In this document: positions 1-12,130 of the stretch, piece by piece
How positions within the stretch are numbered: the first letter of the stretch is position 1
Layout of the letters: every line of letters starts with the position of its first letter
Assembly (NCBI GenBank): GCA_022560025.1
Contig: JAFISE010000018.1
Span: forward strand, 62,001-126,000
Length of the DNA stretch: 64,000 bases
Direction: 5' to 3'
From: Stagonosporopsis chrysanthemi
Taxonomy: Eukaryota; Ascomycota; Dothideomycetes; Pleosporales; Didymellaceae
Translations under genes and position numbers: made by a program
The notes under the pieces: model-generated
Told to the model about the DNA's origin: nothing
Database searches by the model: none
What the model saw: the letters and a program-made list of their open reading frames with translations, nothing else

Positions 1-1193
1 GTTGGATGGGTGGGGTGCGGGAGGGCGCTGCGGTTGCGCAAAGGCGTAGAGAGAGCTGGGGAAGAAGACATGCGCCTGGGGGAGATGTGCAGTGCGTTAC
101 GGGAGAATTGGCGTTTGGCGCAGGACAGACAGCGCGGCTGTGCGTGCACGCCGCGGGACTATGATACCACACTACACGAAGAACACGATCACCAAGAGCA
201 ACTTTACACAAGCGCAGACCACTCTTCCTCCCTACCGCAGTCTCAGCAGACACGCAGGACACTCCACCCTACCTCACTGCACCAATGTCCACAACGACGC
301 TCCACTACAACAACACCGGCAGCCTGACATCCGAGGCGCGCACGCATAAACGCCCTGTCTCGTGTGGATCTTGCTTCCGGGCGAATTGCTTGCCTTGCCC
401 TGTCATGCCTTGCCCTGTCATGCCTGACATCACCTCGTCTTACCCTACCATGCCTTAACGCGCCAATTAAGAAGTTCGAAACATGGGGGCTCTGAAACAC
501 GCACCTGGCTCCAAAACCCCCCCACTCTCCACCTCGGACCTTGCACCTGCATCTGCAGCTCAGATACGCGGCAAAAAACACCACAATACCTGTTGCAGTC
601 CATCGCTGCCATATGTGTATGGTGAGTCCGCCGTAGCACAGCGCACGGGGTGAAGATATCACAGCACATCCTTTCGCGCCCTCTCCTCCCTCTCGACACA
701 CAGTTGCCTGCACGTACACGGTAAGGGTCCAGTCCCTTTGTTTCACATCTGCGGTAGGGGTATGAGTTGAGCGGCTCGCTAAGAGCAGGGATACACATCC
801 GGGCGGCGCGAGACGGCTAAACTGGGCCGGGTTCGTTTCGAGTAGTCTCGTGTGTGATAAGCAGGTACGGGAAGGCGAAGAGAGAGCTAGAGAGAGGGGT
901 GTAAAGGGTGTGCGTGGGAAGCGTGAGAAGGCAAGAAGGAAAACGGGACGTTGAGAAGAAGGGGAGAGTGCTGGGTGGAAATGGTGGATGGAGAATAGTA
1001 TGAGAATTTCTTCTGCTCGTGAATGAATTACATAAATATGCCCAAGGAAACAAACACCATTTTCCGTACCCTGGTGCTTTGTACCGGTTCCCTGCGCACG
1101 CCGGCGCCGCGATGTAATGCCAAACGCCGAATGCCGAGGGAAATCTAAGTCGTAGTCGTATAAGTCTCAAAACAGCACCATATGTCTGTATCT
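1..1193. other. No supported gene; 15-bp tandem repeat inside
   Basis: I see no convincing coding region here. Open frames on both strands are short, biased in composition and lack recognisable domains. A perfect 15-bp unit (TGCCTTGCCCTGTCA) is repeated twice in tandem at 391-420 with a partial third copy after it. The right part is the 3' flank of the minus-strand gene ending at 1194. Confidence 0.6.
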
Positions 1194-2102
1194 CTACGGC
1201 AAGAAATGCGAATAGTGCCCAGGAAGCCTTTGTCTGCATTTCTCGCAGTCGTCTCGGTACCCCATACTGAAGCGTCCGGGTGTCCCTGTCAGCGCGCCGC
1301 TGCGTTTCCTACCCCGCGGCGTGGGAGGCAGTGCGAGCGGTGTACTGGCCTCGGTGTCCATCTCGTCTGCGGTCGCGTGCGAGAAACTAAGTCGCGAGAG
1401 TTGCGATTGCGTCAGTGCAGTGGGCGTGTCGGGAATGTCTTCGTCTTCGGATATGGGCGAGGGCATACGGCGGCTCCGGTCGTTGGACTGCTCTTGTCTG
1501 TTCTTGCGCAATGTGAGGCCAGGAAGTGGTGGCAATGCGTCGCTTGTTACGCCGCCTGCTGCACCGCTTGTGGGGTACCCGAGTCCGTTCATGCCTCCTC
1601 TGTTAAAGGTAGGATGTATGGGGGTTGGTACTCGCCCGGTGCTGCTATGATCGGAGAGTACTGAAGAAGACGGGTTGAGTGTGGGTGGTCGGAAGAACTG
1701 CCCGCCGAATGGCGATTCTGGTGGTTGGCTGCGCACATCGCTCTGGCTGTCGTCCTCGTCCATGTCCATGCTGTAGTCCATGTCTGTCCATTGTGAGGAC
1801 TGAACCGGCCCGCCCCACGTGTGTTGCTGTGTTTGACCAAGCGCTGGTGTCAGTGTGTCGGCGTGTGATGTTGCTGGCGGCGAAGGTGGCAGCAAGGGCC
1901 GGACGTTGATATATGATGGTGATTGCCCAAATCCACGGTCGAGCTGTGCAAAGTACAATGGCCGGGATTTCTGCGGCCTGTCAGGTTGCTGTTGCTGCGA
2001 TGCGCTTGTCGACTGTTTACACACCTTGAGATTGGGCTCATCTTCCGAGTCTGAGTCGTCGTCTCGCCGCCGCTTGGTGGGCAACGTTTGAAAATGAAAC
2101 AT
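1194..2102 (-). CDS. Uncharacterised fungal protein, 302 aa, Cys-containing C-terminus
   Basis: Single-exon frame from an ATG at 2102 encoding 302 residues. I do not recognise a named domain. The N-terminus carries a basic stretch (KRRRDDDSDSEDE) that looks like a nuclear localisation signal followed by acid. The middle is rich in Ser, Pro and Gln and probably disordered. Residues near 215-235 (SPISEDEDIPDTPTALTQSQ) are acidic with SP/TP sites. The last 25 residues (YRDDCEKCRQRLPGHYSHF) form the only compact-looking conserved piece, with a CxxC pair. A nuclear regulatory role is a guess. Coding is supported by length, codon use and the ordered C-terminal motif. Confidence 0.7.
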   Translation of the reverse strand: MFHFQTLPTKRRRDDDSDSEDEPNLKVCKQSTSASQQQQPDRPQKSRPLYFAQLDRGFGQSPSYINVRPLLPPSPPATSHADTLTPALGQTQQHTWGGPVQSSQWTDMDYSMDMDEDDSQSDVRSQPPESPFGGQFFRPPTLNPSSSVLSDHSSTGRVPTPIHPTFNRGGMNGLGYPTSGAAGGVTSDALPPLPGLTLRKNRQEQSNDRSRRMPSPISEDEDIPDTPTALTQSQLSRLSFSHATADEMDTEASTPLALPPTPRGRKRSGALTGTPGRFSMGYRDDCEKCRQRLPGHYSHFLP

Positions 2103-3317
2103 TGTGGGTGTGATGTCAGAGCGATCAAAAGAGATTAGGAGAGATAGACACGATCAACGTGCGGGCGAGGCAGCAGTGAAATGGCTCCAGCGGCGCACAG
2201 GTGCCTTCAGACTGCGGGGAATGCTCGAAGCAGCGACAGATGTGGCGCACTCATTTGTTTTGAAGCAGATGCTGATGGGCTGGACAATCAGGGGCAGTTG
2301 CAGTAAGTACTGTGGCCCTGTTTCAGGTGTTGCATGAATTCTCTCCCGCGCGGCCCAGTCGGAGGTGTCGCGCACCTGTCTGATCGCTCGCAAATCCTGT
2401 GGGGGAGGTGTCCCTCGCGCCGTTGTTGCAGTTCGGCGCAGCCGTGCAAAGTGACGATAGGCCTTGTGGAAGCTATGATGGCGCTACTTGGTCCACGGCA
2501 GGGTCAAGGGATAGCCCGTAGCCGCGTCCCGTGTACGAAAATAACAGTCCAGAAATCAGAGGTTTATTACTTCCCTTCGCTCGGCGCGGGCGGTCTCAGG
2601 CGGAGCGCATGTGCAGCTGAATGCAGCTCGCTCAGCTGGGCGTACATTTTGACGATGGTTGCGGCTGTGATCACATGGATGTGGTGGCAGTGGTGAGCCT
2701 GAGGTTGGCACGAACGACCGACTGTGGACTGTACCTTCGATGGCTAACTTACCGCACTCATGCGGAGGTCCATCCTTGCATCCGTCAACACGGCAAAAGC
2801 GAGAACTGCTGAAGAACATGCAGGCGAAGGCACAGCCCTTAATAGCCAGCAGTGAGCGTGCTCCTGGCAACAACCTCGCGCGTTGATCGTCTGTGTGGAA
2901 TGCAGGGCGGCACGCTAGTTCTATCGATTAGCTACGGCCGCCCCACTCAAACATTTTCGGAGGAGCCTCTCGGAATATTTGGATTATATATTATGACTCT
3001 ATCCAGATTGAGGCGACTTATAACTCGTGAACGCCTACACATCACCTTCATACTTCCGACCTCGGACATCCTTTTGTACACACCTGCTACGCCTCAATCG
3101 ATTGGTACCGTGCCTCTCTGTCAGCATACAATTGTACTTAACGCATTGCCCCTCACATAGCACGTTCCTACGTGGCGTTGTATAGCTCGCGCTCACCACA
3201 TAGCCTGACCGCTGTTCCTGATCGCTTAACCACCCGTTGTGAGTAAAGCCAACGCCGAACCCTGTCGTTCGACAATGGGGCGCGGTTCTAACTAGCTATA
3301 AGAAGTAGAGACCTTCA
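2103..3317. promoter_or_regulatory. Divergent intergenic region
   Basis: This 1.2-kb stretch separates the divergent genes starting at 2102 (minus) and 3318 (plus), so it should hold both promoters and 5' leaders. I found no coding region, RNA gene or clear repeat in it. Confidence 0.5.
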
Positions 3318-4586
3318 ATGGCTTTTGCCGACGCAGATCTCAAGAACCCTACACTGGCCGGAGATATGCCTACCTTCAACTCGACCGAGCAGAGCGACGA
3401 CGTGCGCGGTATGCCAAATAGTCGCTCCATATTAAAGCTTAACACTGACATTGCGTCTCAGTCCTTGGCTATGACCCTCTGATCCCTCCCCAGCTCCTCG
3501 CCGCCGAAGTCCCCATCACACCAGTCTCCGAGAAGACAGTCGTCCGCGGTCGCAAAGAGGCTGTCCAGATCATCACACAACAGGATGACCGTCTCCTGGT
3601 TATGGTCGGCCCCTGCTCGCTGCATGACCCCGAGCTGGCCCTCGAGTACTGCCAGCGCCTCAAGGCCCTCGCCGACAAGCTGCAAGACAACATCTGCGTC
3701 ATCATGCGCGCCTACCTCGAAAAGCCCCGCACAACAGTCGGTTGGAAGGGCCTGATCAACGACCCCGACATCGACGAGTCTTTCCAGATCAACAAGGGCC
3801 TGCGCATCTCCCGCAAGCTCTTCGTCGACCTCACCTCCTCTGGCATGCCCATCGCCTCCGAGATGCTCGACACCATTTCTCCCCAGTTTCTCGCAGACCT
3901 GATCTCCCTGGGCGCCATTGGCGCGCGCACAACAGAGTCGCAATTGCACCGCGAGCTTGCCTCCGGTCTGTCCTTCCCCATCGGTTTCAAGAACGGCACC
4001 GACGGCGGTCTCACAGTCGCTGTCGACGCCATTGGCAGCGCTGCCGCAAAGCACCACTTCATGGGTGTCACCAAGCAGGGTCTCGCCGCCATCACCCGCA
4101 CAAGCGGCAACGAGCACTGCTTCGTGATACTGCGTGGCGGATCCAAAGGCACAAACTTCGACAGCGCAAGCATCAAGACTGTGCGCGAGGCGCTGAGGAA
4201 GAAGAACCTGCCCGAGGTCATGATGGTCGACTGCTCTCACGGTACGTTCTCCCTTCAGCACAACAACCCAACAATATGTGTGATTGTGTACTAATGCGCG
4301 CTCAGGCAACTCCAACAAAGACCATCGCAACCAGCCCAAGGTCGCCAAGGACGTGGCTGACCAGATCCGCAACGGCGAGACCGGCATCGTCGGCGTGATG
4401 ATCGAGTCCAATATCAACGAGGGCAACCAGAAGGTTCCTGCGGAGGGTCCTAGCGGCCTGAAGAAGGGCGTCTCCATCACTGATGCTTGTATTGACTGGG
4501 AGACCACGGTTGGCGTGCTCGAGGATCTCGCCGCTGCGGTTGCGGAGCGCAGGGCGAACAAGGCGAAGACGAACGGCGTGCACTAA
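3318..4586 (+). CDS. ARO4: DAHP synthase (3-deoxy-7-phosphoheptulonate synthase), Aro4-like
   Basis: First enzyme of the shikimate pathway, condensing phosphoenolpyruvate and erythrose 4-phosphate on the way to Phe, Tyr and Trp. Exons 3318-3408, 3462-4241 and 4306-4586 give 383 residues, normal for the family. Introns are 53 nt and 64 nt; the second has a TACTAAT branch site. Seen motifs: DVRVLGYDPLIPP at the start, VGPCSLHD, EKPRTTVGWKGLINDP, GARTTESQLHRELASG, FKNGTDG, HCFVILRGG, CSHGNSNKDHRNQP with metal and phosphate ligands, and GVMIESNINEGNQ. The N-terminal extension is the usual feedback-regulatory part. The resemblance is to the Tyr-sensitive Aro4 type rather than Aro3, but inhibitor specificity cannot be read from sequence alone. 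Confidence 0.95.
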
Positions 4587-4742
4587 GTGCGTGGACGCCT
4601 GAGAAGGTTGCTTGGTGTTTGTATATATGATCTTGCTTCTGCCGCATTTGCACGACACAAGAAGTGGAAAACGGGGATATAATGCATTCGACTTCGCGAA
4701 CATGATTGCAAAACTCCACTCGCGACGTCGCTCTGGGTATCA

Positions 4743-5772
4743 TCACTCTTCATCCTCATCCATCTCTTCTTCTTCGTTTCTCCTCCCACCGCCCGAACTA
4801 TTTCGCTGTGGCACCCTGTCTGCTCGCTCGCCCACGTATACATTTCCACCGCAGATTGTCTTACACTGCGGACACTTCTTCGCGTCCGCGCTCCTCCCAC
4901 TGTAGTACTGGTTCGCGCAGCGATCGTGCCAGCGGACGTTGCACTCGCGGTTGTTACAGCGGATGCCAAACGTAACGATCTCTCTGCACCCTTCACAATC
5001 TCGAATACGTATGGTGGGCTCATCGTCCTCTGCTTCAGCGGTCTCATTATACGTCTCTTTGAGGTAAGCGTCCAACTCCATCAGCGCCCGCGGCGCAAGG
5101 GAGTAGTACCGCGCGTTTGAGAGCTGCAAGAACCCATGTGCCACCAGTGCGTCGAGCACAGCATCAGCCTCAGCAATCGTGATTCCTGGATCTGCTGCCT
5201 GGGTCTGCCCATCTTCGTCGGCCAGACTCGCAGCTTGGGACTGTCTGTTCCGTCGCGGACGCGCGAGCTGGCTTGCCTCCATTTGCTTCACCGCCATGGT
5301 CTCGCGCGAGGGCGTGTTGTTCGCCTCGAACATGGTGTCCAGCAGGCGGCGGATGAACGCTAGTTCACTCGCAGAGAAGCGGGTTGCTAGCTGTGTCATG
5401 GCGTCTGAGGTTTTGTTTACCAGCGCATAGGTAGTTTCCTTGGTTTGTTGGTGGCGCGAGTGTCGAATTTCGAAGTCGTATGGCTCAAGGCGTGCGTTAA
5501 TGGTTTGGATTATGGGCGTTATGAAGCCGGACTGTGTTACGTCGCCGACAGGGAAAGGGCGGTCTGGATCTTCAGGGTGTGTCAGTTGGCAGGCCTTGTG
5601 TTCAGAAGGTAGGCTGACTATGTGCAGTCATAATCGCTGCAAGCACCGGCTTCAGCTTGTCCACTGTCATCGCTCCATGCGTGAAAAAGGACTGGAGCAG
5701 AGCGCGATGGACGTGCGTGTAGGATTCCTCGTCCAGTACATCGCGAACGAGCGGCGACTCATTGCGCGACAT
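4743..5772 (-). CDS. NSE1: Nse1, RING-like subunit of the SMC5/6 complex
   Basis: Subunit of the nuclear SMC5/6 complex for DNA repair; it binds Nse3 and Nse4 and has ubiquitin-ligase activity. Exons 5619-5772 and 4743-5569 with a 49-nt intron (GTCAGC donor, AACTGAC branch) give 326 residues. The N-terminal half is a winged-helix region beginning MSRNESPLVRDVLDEESY and continuing through PYDFEIRHSRHQQTKETTYALVN. The C-terminal zinc finger is of the zf-RING-like type: CEGC, then RCNNREC, VRWHDRC and KKCPQC. The tail is acidic (EEEEMDEDEE). The gene runs toward ARO4, with 156 bp between the stop codons. The donor is slightly non-consensus, but frame and conservation support it. Confidence 0.92.
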
Positions 5773-7901
5773 AGCAAGTGACGGTGTTTGTGAGATGTGG
5801 CCGACTGAAGTTTGTTCAGAGTACGGAGTTGCAGTTGGAATCGGAGAGACGCGTTGGCGGGGCTCTAGGCTACACGCGAAAACACGTGGGCGCGGAAGAA
5901 TCGTGTAAGGAGCATCCTGCACACCAGTTGCGTTCGAAACAATTCGAATTCCAATTCCAATTACAGGTTCATTGCTTACGGCAGAGGCTCCAGGAGCGTT
6001 GGTCCGGCATGATCGCCTCGTATGAAGTCCTACGCAAGAACATCCCACAGCGTTCTGCGAACAGAAAATGGTGCAGACTCCGTCGAATACTTTCGATCTC
6101 ACCATAAAGTGGTTATCGCTGCATTTGCTGTTTTTATGATACCGCACTTGCTGCCCATTCGCCCGGGGCAAACTTCCTTCACTACAGTCCAAAATAACTC
6201 CCCTGCTCACAAGTCTCGGCATCGTGACCATTGCAACAAGTACACCCCTGTCCAGAACGTGCGGAACACTGCGGAGACCACTGAATTGTCATGCCATTTT
6301 GCGACTTTTACATCTGGAATCAAGGCACATTTCCATATCTCGGACCTACTCCATCGTGAAGCGCACTAGAAGGCCACGAGGACCTTTCAACGGCCCGTTC
6401 ATAAGGTCCAACAATCAAGTCTTTGTGTAATGCGTTGGCGAGCTAAACTGGTTTGTTCTGCAGGGACAGAGCCTCCGGCAAGAATTGATGGCGTTCCAAC
6501 AAATGGGCTCTTGGCTCGGCTCAACACCACGACGACTTTCACAAAGTGTGGTTACTTGACGATGTCACCAGCGAATGTCGGATCTGGTGCCGAGAACCGT
6601 GAGCCAGTGCTCACCAGATAGCCGCCCCTGGTCCAGCATGAATCAAGTAGATCTGCACTCAGTAACGATTGGCCGGCGACCGGTCCCAACTCGAAGAAGG
6701 CGGTCACCGTTTGAGGGAGCCCAATCGGGCACACGACAAGCGGGTCCAGTCCATGATCAACAGTCGTGTGGACTCTTCAAGCATCAAGTCCGCGACCAGG
6801 CTTTGGCCGAGGGTGCGCACCACATACTATGGTATGCCATGTACCATAGTAGTATGTACACGAGAACCTCTTCCCGCGCAACGACGGCGCTATGGCTAGA
6901 ATCAGCATGATGGACTTCGAATCAATCTCGGGACAAGTCGATCAGCACAGCGCAGGATCAGGGATCGTCAGAGGTGTTTCGCCTCAGCGCTTGAGGCCCA
7001 GCTCAATCGTAGACAAGCCACAGCAGGTTGGCGCCTCTAGGCACCCCGGCCCACGCTGGTCAGATGGTCCGCAAATACTTGTGAGCTGCCAAAGCGACAG
7101 TGTGTGACGGCCACACGCTGCAAGGTCAGAACTGAGTGGTGGAGCACAAGAAGTCGCGGCGAAGTCACTCGTGTGCCTTGTCTCGCCCTAACGGGCTGAT
7201 GTCGCAATCGAGCGGGAAGAGCTGCTCTGATAGGGCGGGCAGCTGACGATTGTCAGTTCCAGGCCTGGCCTGCTACCGCTCTTATTTTCTTGGAAACGGA
7301 ACACTAGTCCTACGTTGCCCGATTTCTTAAGGACTTCTCGATCCGCCGCTCCCTTTTTATCCCAAAGTTACACTGTTCAGTTCGATCACTAGCACTTTCC
7401 GCCCCCTCTCCTCTCCGCTCAAACTTCCGCCGCCGTTGGCATTCTTCAGCCCTACCGTCGCGGTTGGTCTCAGGGGACCTTCCCAGTGCGGACCCTGCTT
7501 GTTAGCGAGCCCGCCCATTACCGCATCATACGCAATTGGTCGCAGCACCAGGTCTAGAGACACGCAACGGGCTGTCCTTTCGCCGTGGTCACGCAGCGAA
7601 CTCTTTTCGTCCGGCCTCAGACATCTACGGCATTCCTCAGCAGCTTTCGGCGAGTGCTGATTCTGCGCGTTGTGGCTGCGCCGTCCGGGCCCTGATTTGC
7701 CTGTTTGTCAGACCGACCAGTGACATCATACGGGAAATTGCCGTGATCTTCGAATCGACCGCACCTGACGCCAACCACACCGGCGCCGCCACGGAAGCCC
7801 CATATTTCATGTACCTATTGCCTACTACGCCCCTGCACTGCCGCTAGAGCCTTACCTGCTACGTCGACGCCCTCTCCAGGTGCTCTTACCACGTCGCCAT
7901 C
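5773..7901. other. Long intergenic region upstream of NSE1 and the phosphatase gene
   Basis: About 2.1 kb lies between the divergent starts of NSE1 (5772) and the phosphatase (7902). Small open frames occur but none resembles a protein family or continues through good splice sites. The part from about 7300 is C/T-rich and probably the phosphatase promoter and 5' leader. A 10-bp hairpin lies at 6825-6851. Confidence 0.5.
6825..6851. repeat. Perfect 10-bp inverted repeat with 7-nt loop
   Basis: TACTATGGTA at 6825-6834 and TACCATAGTA at 6842-6851 are exact reverse complements separated by TGCCATG. It lies in the gene-free region and has no flanking T-run. It could be a binding site for a dimeric factor or chance. 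Confidence 0.6.
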
Positions 7902-10577
7902 ATGTCTTCACCAGTTGTCTCTTCCAGGCCGCGAGGTACTTCCCATTCTGCACAGCGCCCCGTCAGATCGACGCCCATGACGAAGCCAAGTACCACACTG
8001 CCCAGAACCAACGCTCAACCCCTCGCGCCCCGCATGAACGGCATTGCCAAACCCCCCAGCCATGTTGCGCACAACAGCAAAACACCCGGCACACCGAGCC
8101 CCAATTACTTCGGTCTAACCGTCAATGGCGACCACTTCTCCTCCAGCGCTGCACAGCACATCCGCGGCAACTGGAGCCCGCCCACATCGGACGTCCGCTC
8201 GACCGCCGCTGCGTCGCCTCAGATGATTCCCGTCGAGCAGAACCCAGAGTTTGAGCAGTTCCGGAAAGCTTCAGAGAATGCAAAGGGCTTCGCTCTAGGC
8301 AACTTCGACTTCGGCTCCTTCTCCGCCGCAGTCCCTACCAAGGGCCCACTGACAGGGTCCTACAAGCCGCCCATGTCTCCACAGTCGCTGAAGGAGACTG
8401 CACGACCCACTGTCGAAAACCACGATGGCAGCAGCGATTCGTCACCAAAGTCTCCCAAGCCACGCTCTCCGAAACGCTTGCTCTCCACCGAGTCGTCAAT
8501 GTTCCCTGACCGACCTCGGAGAAACTCGCCTGCGTCCTTCGAAGGCTTCGGTCGCACCGATGCGATAGCCGAGTTTGATGAGATCCGTCCGCCTCGACCT
8601 TCACTGCCGCCCGCACGATCTTCGCATCACGCGTCGATGCGTGCAGAGACACTACCTGCCAACATACACGAAGAAAGCAATGCCGACGGACCAACAATGG
8701 CAACACCCCAGTACGTCCTTAACATCCTCGAGTCTGCCGTTGAAGAGGTACTGCTTCTCGACCTACGAGTGTCAACACAATACGCCAAAGCTCGCATCGC
8801 AGGTGCATTAAGTCTTTGCATACCTACGACCCTACTCAAGCGAGCCTCGTTCAATGTACAGAAGTTGGCAGAGACGTTCAAGGACGATGAACAAAGGCAA
8901 AGGTTTGAAAAGTGGAGAAACAGCAAGCACATAATAGTATACGACTCCAACTCGTCGCAGCTAAAAGATGCTGCCACCTGCATCCACACCCTGAAGAAGT
9001 TCACGAGCGATGGCTGGAATGGCAGCACTTTCATCATCCGCGGAGGATTCCAAGAGTTTGCACAGAAATTTCCCAAATGGATCTCACACGCGAGTTCGCA
9101 CAGCCCGACCCCATCTGCAGGGTTAAAGAATTCCCTCAAGTTGGACCTTGGCCGGCCTGCAGTTGCACCCGTCATTGGTGGTTGCCCCATGCCCGCTACA
9201 CAGAACGCTGCGAACCCTTTCTTTGGGAACATTCGACAGAATATGGACCTCATTGGTGGTGTTGGCCAAATGCCTGTGAACAAGCCTGCATCCATGACCG
9301 ACTCTGCCAAAAAAGAAGTTCCCCAGTGGCTTCAGCATGCAGCAGACGACAAGGACGCAGGCAAGCGCGTCTCCGACAAGTTTCTACATATCGAGAAGAA
9401 GGAACAAAAGCGCATGCAAGAGGCGCTTTCTGGTAAAGTCATCTACGGAAGCGGTACACCGGGCGGGCCGAAGGATACCCCAAAGAACATCCAGATCGCT
9501 GGTATCGAAAAAGGCTCCAAGAATCGATACAACAACATTTGGCCGTACGAGCATACTCGTGTCAAACTCGGGGGTTGCGAAGATGGATCTTGTGATTACA
9601 TCAACGCCAATCATGTTCAAGCCGCCTACTCGAATAAGCGTTACATTGCGACGCAGGGTCCAATACCCGCCACCTTCAAAGTAAGTCTTGAACAACGCCA
9701 GATCACTTGGTCACGGCTAACTCTACTTTAGGACTTTTGGAATGTTGTTTGGCAGCAGGACGTTCGCGTCATTGTCATGCTTACTGCCGAGCAAGAGGGC
9801 GGGCAGGTCAAGGCACACAACTACTGGTCTGAGAGGCACTTCGGGAACCTGCACCTGAAGCAGCTCGGGGAGCACCGTGCTTCCCTGGAGCCATCTAAGA
9901 TCCACAGTCACAAGGAGCGTTCACACTCACACAGGCCTTCTCTTGGGCAAAGAAAGTCGACAGCCTCGCAACCGAAGACATCATTCTTTCCTGATCCCAA
10001 GGACAACGCTACCACCGCATCTCCTGCATCTGAAAAGCCGTACGTCACAGTGCGCAAATTCACACTTTCAAACGACGATGAGCCTTTTGAGCGCATGCGC
10101 GAGATTACGCAGCTCCAATATTCTAACTGGCCCGACTTCGGCGCGCCAGCTCATCCAACTCACCTCCTCGGTCTTATTGAGCAGACTGACGCCGTCGTGC
10201 GCTCCGTCAATGGGATTAATTCGCCCGACAAGCCCGAGCCAGCTAATAGCCGCCCCGTCATTGTCCATTGCTCTGCCGGCTGTGGTCGCACCGGCACCTT
10301 CTGTACCGTCGACTCGGTACTCGACATGCTCAAGCGTCAACGTCTGGCAGGCACTGGCCGACAAGCTACGCCCATGGACGTTGATTCTGGCTCGCCCAAC
10401 CGTCGTGAGAACGGTGAGTGGATCACAAAGCATGATCTCGACCTCATCGAGAAGACAGTCGAGGAGTTCCGGTTACAGCGCCTCAGTATGGTGCAGTCCC
10501 TGCGCCAGTTTGTGCTGTGTTATGAGAGTGTGCTGGAGTGGCTCAACGAACAGCACGCTCAGTCTAAGAACACTTAA
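7902..10577 (+). CDS. Protein tyrosine phosphatase with N-terminal rhodanese-like domain (Pyp1/Ptp3 type)
   Basis: Predicted cytosolic tyrosine phosphatase of the fungal Pyp1/Pyp2/Ptp3 group, which dephosphorylates stress MAP kinases. Exons 7902-9680 and 9732-10577 with a 51-nt intron give 874 residues. Residues 1-270 are low complexity, rich in Ser/Pro with SPK and SPR sites. About 270-410 is a rhodanese/Cdc25-like fold (EVLLLDLRVSTQYAKARIAG, FIIRGGFQEF); its loop position reads YDSNSS with no catalytic Cys, so it is probably a docking domain. The PTP domain shows KNRYNNIWPYEHTRVKL, the WPDFG loop, and the signature VIVHCSAGCGRTG with Cys near residue 773. An insert of about 60 Ser/His-rich residues lies inside the catalytic domain (around 9900-10040). 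Family call is firm; the exact orthologue is not. Confidence 0.93.
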
Positions 10578-12046
10578 TTGCGGGCTTCTTAAAGTCTCTG
10601 CACAGTTTTTTACGCGTTTTTGTCCTAACTCGTAAGGCGTGGACGGGGCAAACGTGGATAACGAGAATCATGATTTGCACTGCGAGGGCGTGCTGGCGCA
10701 TGATTTCAGCATTGTTCATTTTTTTGTTCTTGGTTGGACCGCAGATTTGAATCGAACGGCAGCTCATGGGTCGGCGTTGCATTGCTGGGTTCGCGTATAT
10801 ACAGCATAGGGTTTCACGGCGGGTGTTGGTTCGACTTGCTTGGACTGGGATCGGTACGATTTCATATGGTAGGGTAAGAAAGGGTTGGATGGATGAGATC
10901 GCGCATCAAGCGACTTGTTAGACAATCAAGACATATCTTCAACTCTACTGACACAACATATATTGGTGACATGAATCTCAACGGTGCCGTGCCATCCACC
11001 ACCATTCGTCGTACTCAACTCAAGCCTTATTCTCGATATCTATGATCACCCGACATATCTCATGTCACTCACTAATGCTCACCAAGCTTCAGGGATAGCA
11101 GAAGTCCTGTAAATAGGCCTACATCCGCGCTGATCGTGTCGTATGTATCACATCACGAATCGCGGAGGTACGGCCTATTCTCCCAACTGCCAGCATAGAC
11201 GAGTTCGCGACTGTCAGGCGACTTGTCCATGTAGGTCAATTTTCTCCCACTCGGACCTCACATACCGAACGCCCTATAATTAAGTCAGAGAACCACTCAG
11301 GTCCGTCGCACCGGTCTGATGACATAGTATGATTGTCGAGCTTTTGCTTGCTCGACATCTAGGAGCTAAGTTTACAGAATGCCATATTGGACCCCGTGAG
11401 TTGAGTCGTCGTCTCGAGTGCATATATTCATGCAATACTGCGCTCCAAGGTGTTTATTGTCTGAGAGGTGAGCGTCTTGGGCCTAGACGCTTGCAACGCC
11501 CCCGCCATATCTTTCCTTCCCTACGTTCCCTTCGCAGTCTCTCTTTCCCAATCAACGTATCGAAACTACAGTGACGGCTGCAGACATGGGGTAGAATCAA
11601 ACACGCCATATCCTGCAGTAGTCCACACAGCTATATACCCGTACTGCTCTGCCCAACAAGCTGCATCTTACATGGACTAAGTAACATGGATAACATCACC
11701 CGGAACCATTACCTCAGTCAGCCACTGCACGACCCCAGCCCGCTTTCTTCGAAGTATGTAGTACTTGAAATGCCTAGCCCATGCCCATGCCGTGCTAACA
11801 AGGCCAAAATCGAGCTGAGATAGATTGAGCGTACTCAGTCGAAAGCATGGCATCCATTTCTGGGATTGACAAAACCAAGGCGTTGTTCAGCCTAGCCCCT
11901 GACCCAGGTCCAGGAAGGCGCTTCTGGTCTGCAAAGACATAATGGGGTTGAGGTACGAAGAACAGCAACATCAATGCACGAAACTCAGATGCTGAAGACC
12001 AAAAAAATTGGGCGCAGAATGTTGTGGAAGGAAGCAAGAAAAAAAG
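10578..12046. other. Intergenic region without a supported gene
   Basis: Nearly 1.5 kb between the phosphatase stop and the tRNA-Thr gene. Only short open frames without family resemblance are present. I see no tRNA, 5S rRNA or snRNA motif other than the tRNA that follows. Confidence 0.5.
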
Positions 12047-12130
12047 TGCCCATTCTCGGAATCGAACCGAGGATCTTCTCATTTCGCAGGGGGATACGAG
12101 TGAGACGCTGTACCACTAAGCCAAACGGGC
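12047..12130 (-). tRNA. tRNA-Thr(CGU) with 12-nt anticodon-loop intron
   Basis: The minus strand folds as a tRNA. The acceptor stem GCCCGTT pairs with AATGGGC, discriminator A. The D arm is GCTTAGTGGTACAGC. The anticodon stem is TCTCA/TGAGA. The T arm is CTCGG-TTCGATT-CCGAG. Removing 12 nt (TCCCCCTGCGAA) after position 37 leaves the loop CTCGTAA with anticodon CGT, giving a 72-nt tRNA reading ACG codons for Thr. Box A (TGGCTTAGTGG) and box B (GGTTCGATTCC) are intact and a T-run follows the 3' end as a Pol III terminator. The gene appears functional. Confidence 0.92.

Noticed and set aside
3458..4561. Minus-strand open frame of 367 codons
   Set aside because: Antisense shadow of DAHP synthase; composition mirrors the codon bias of the real gene.
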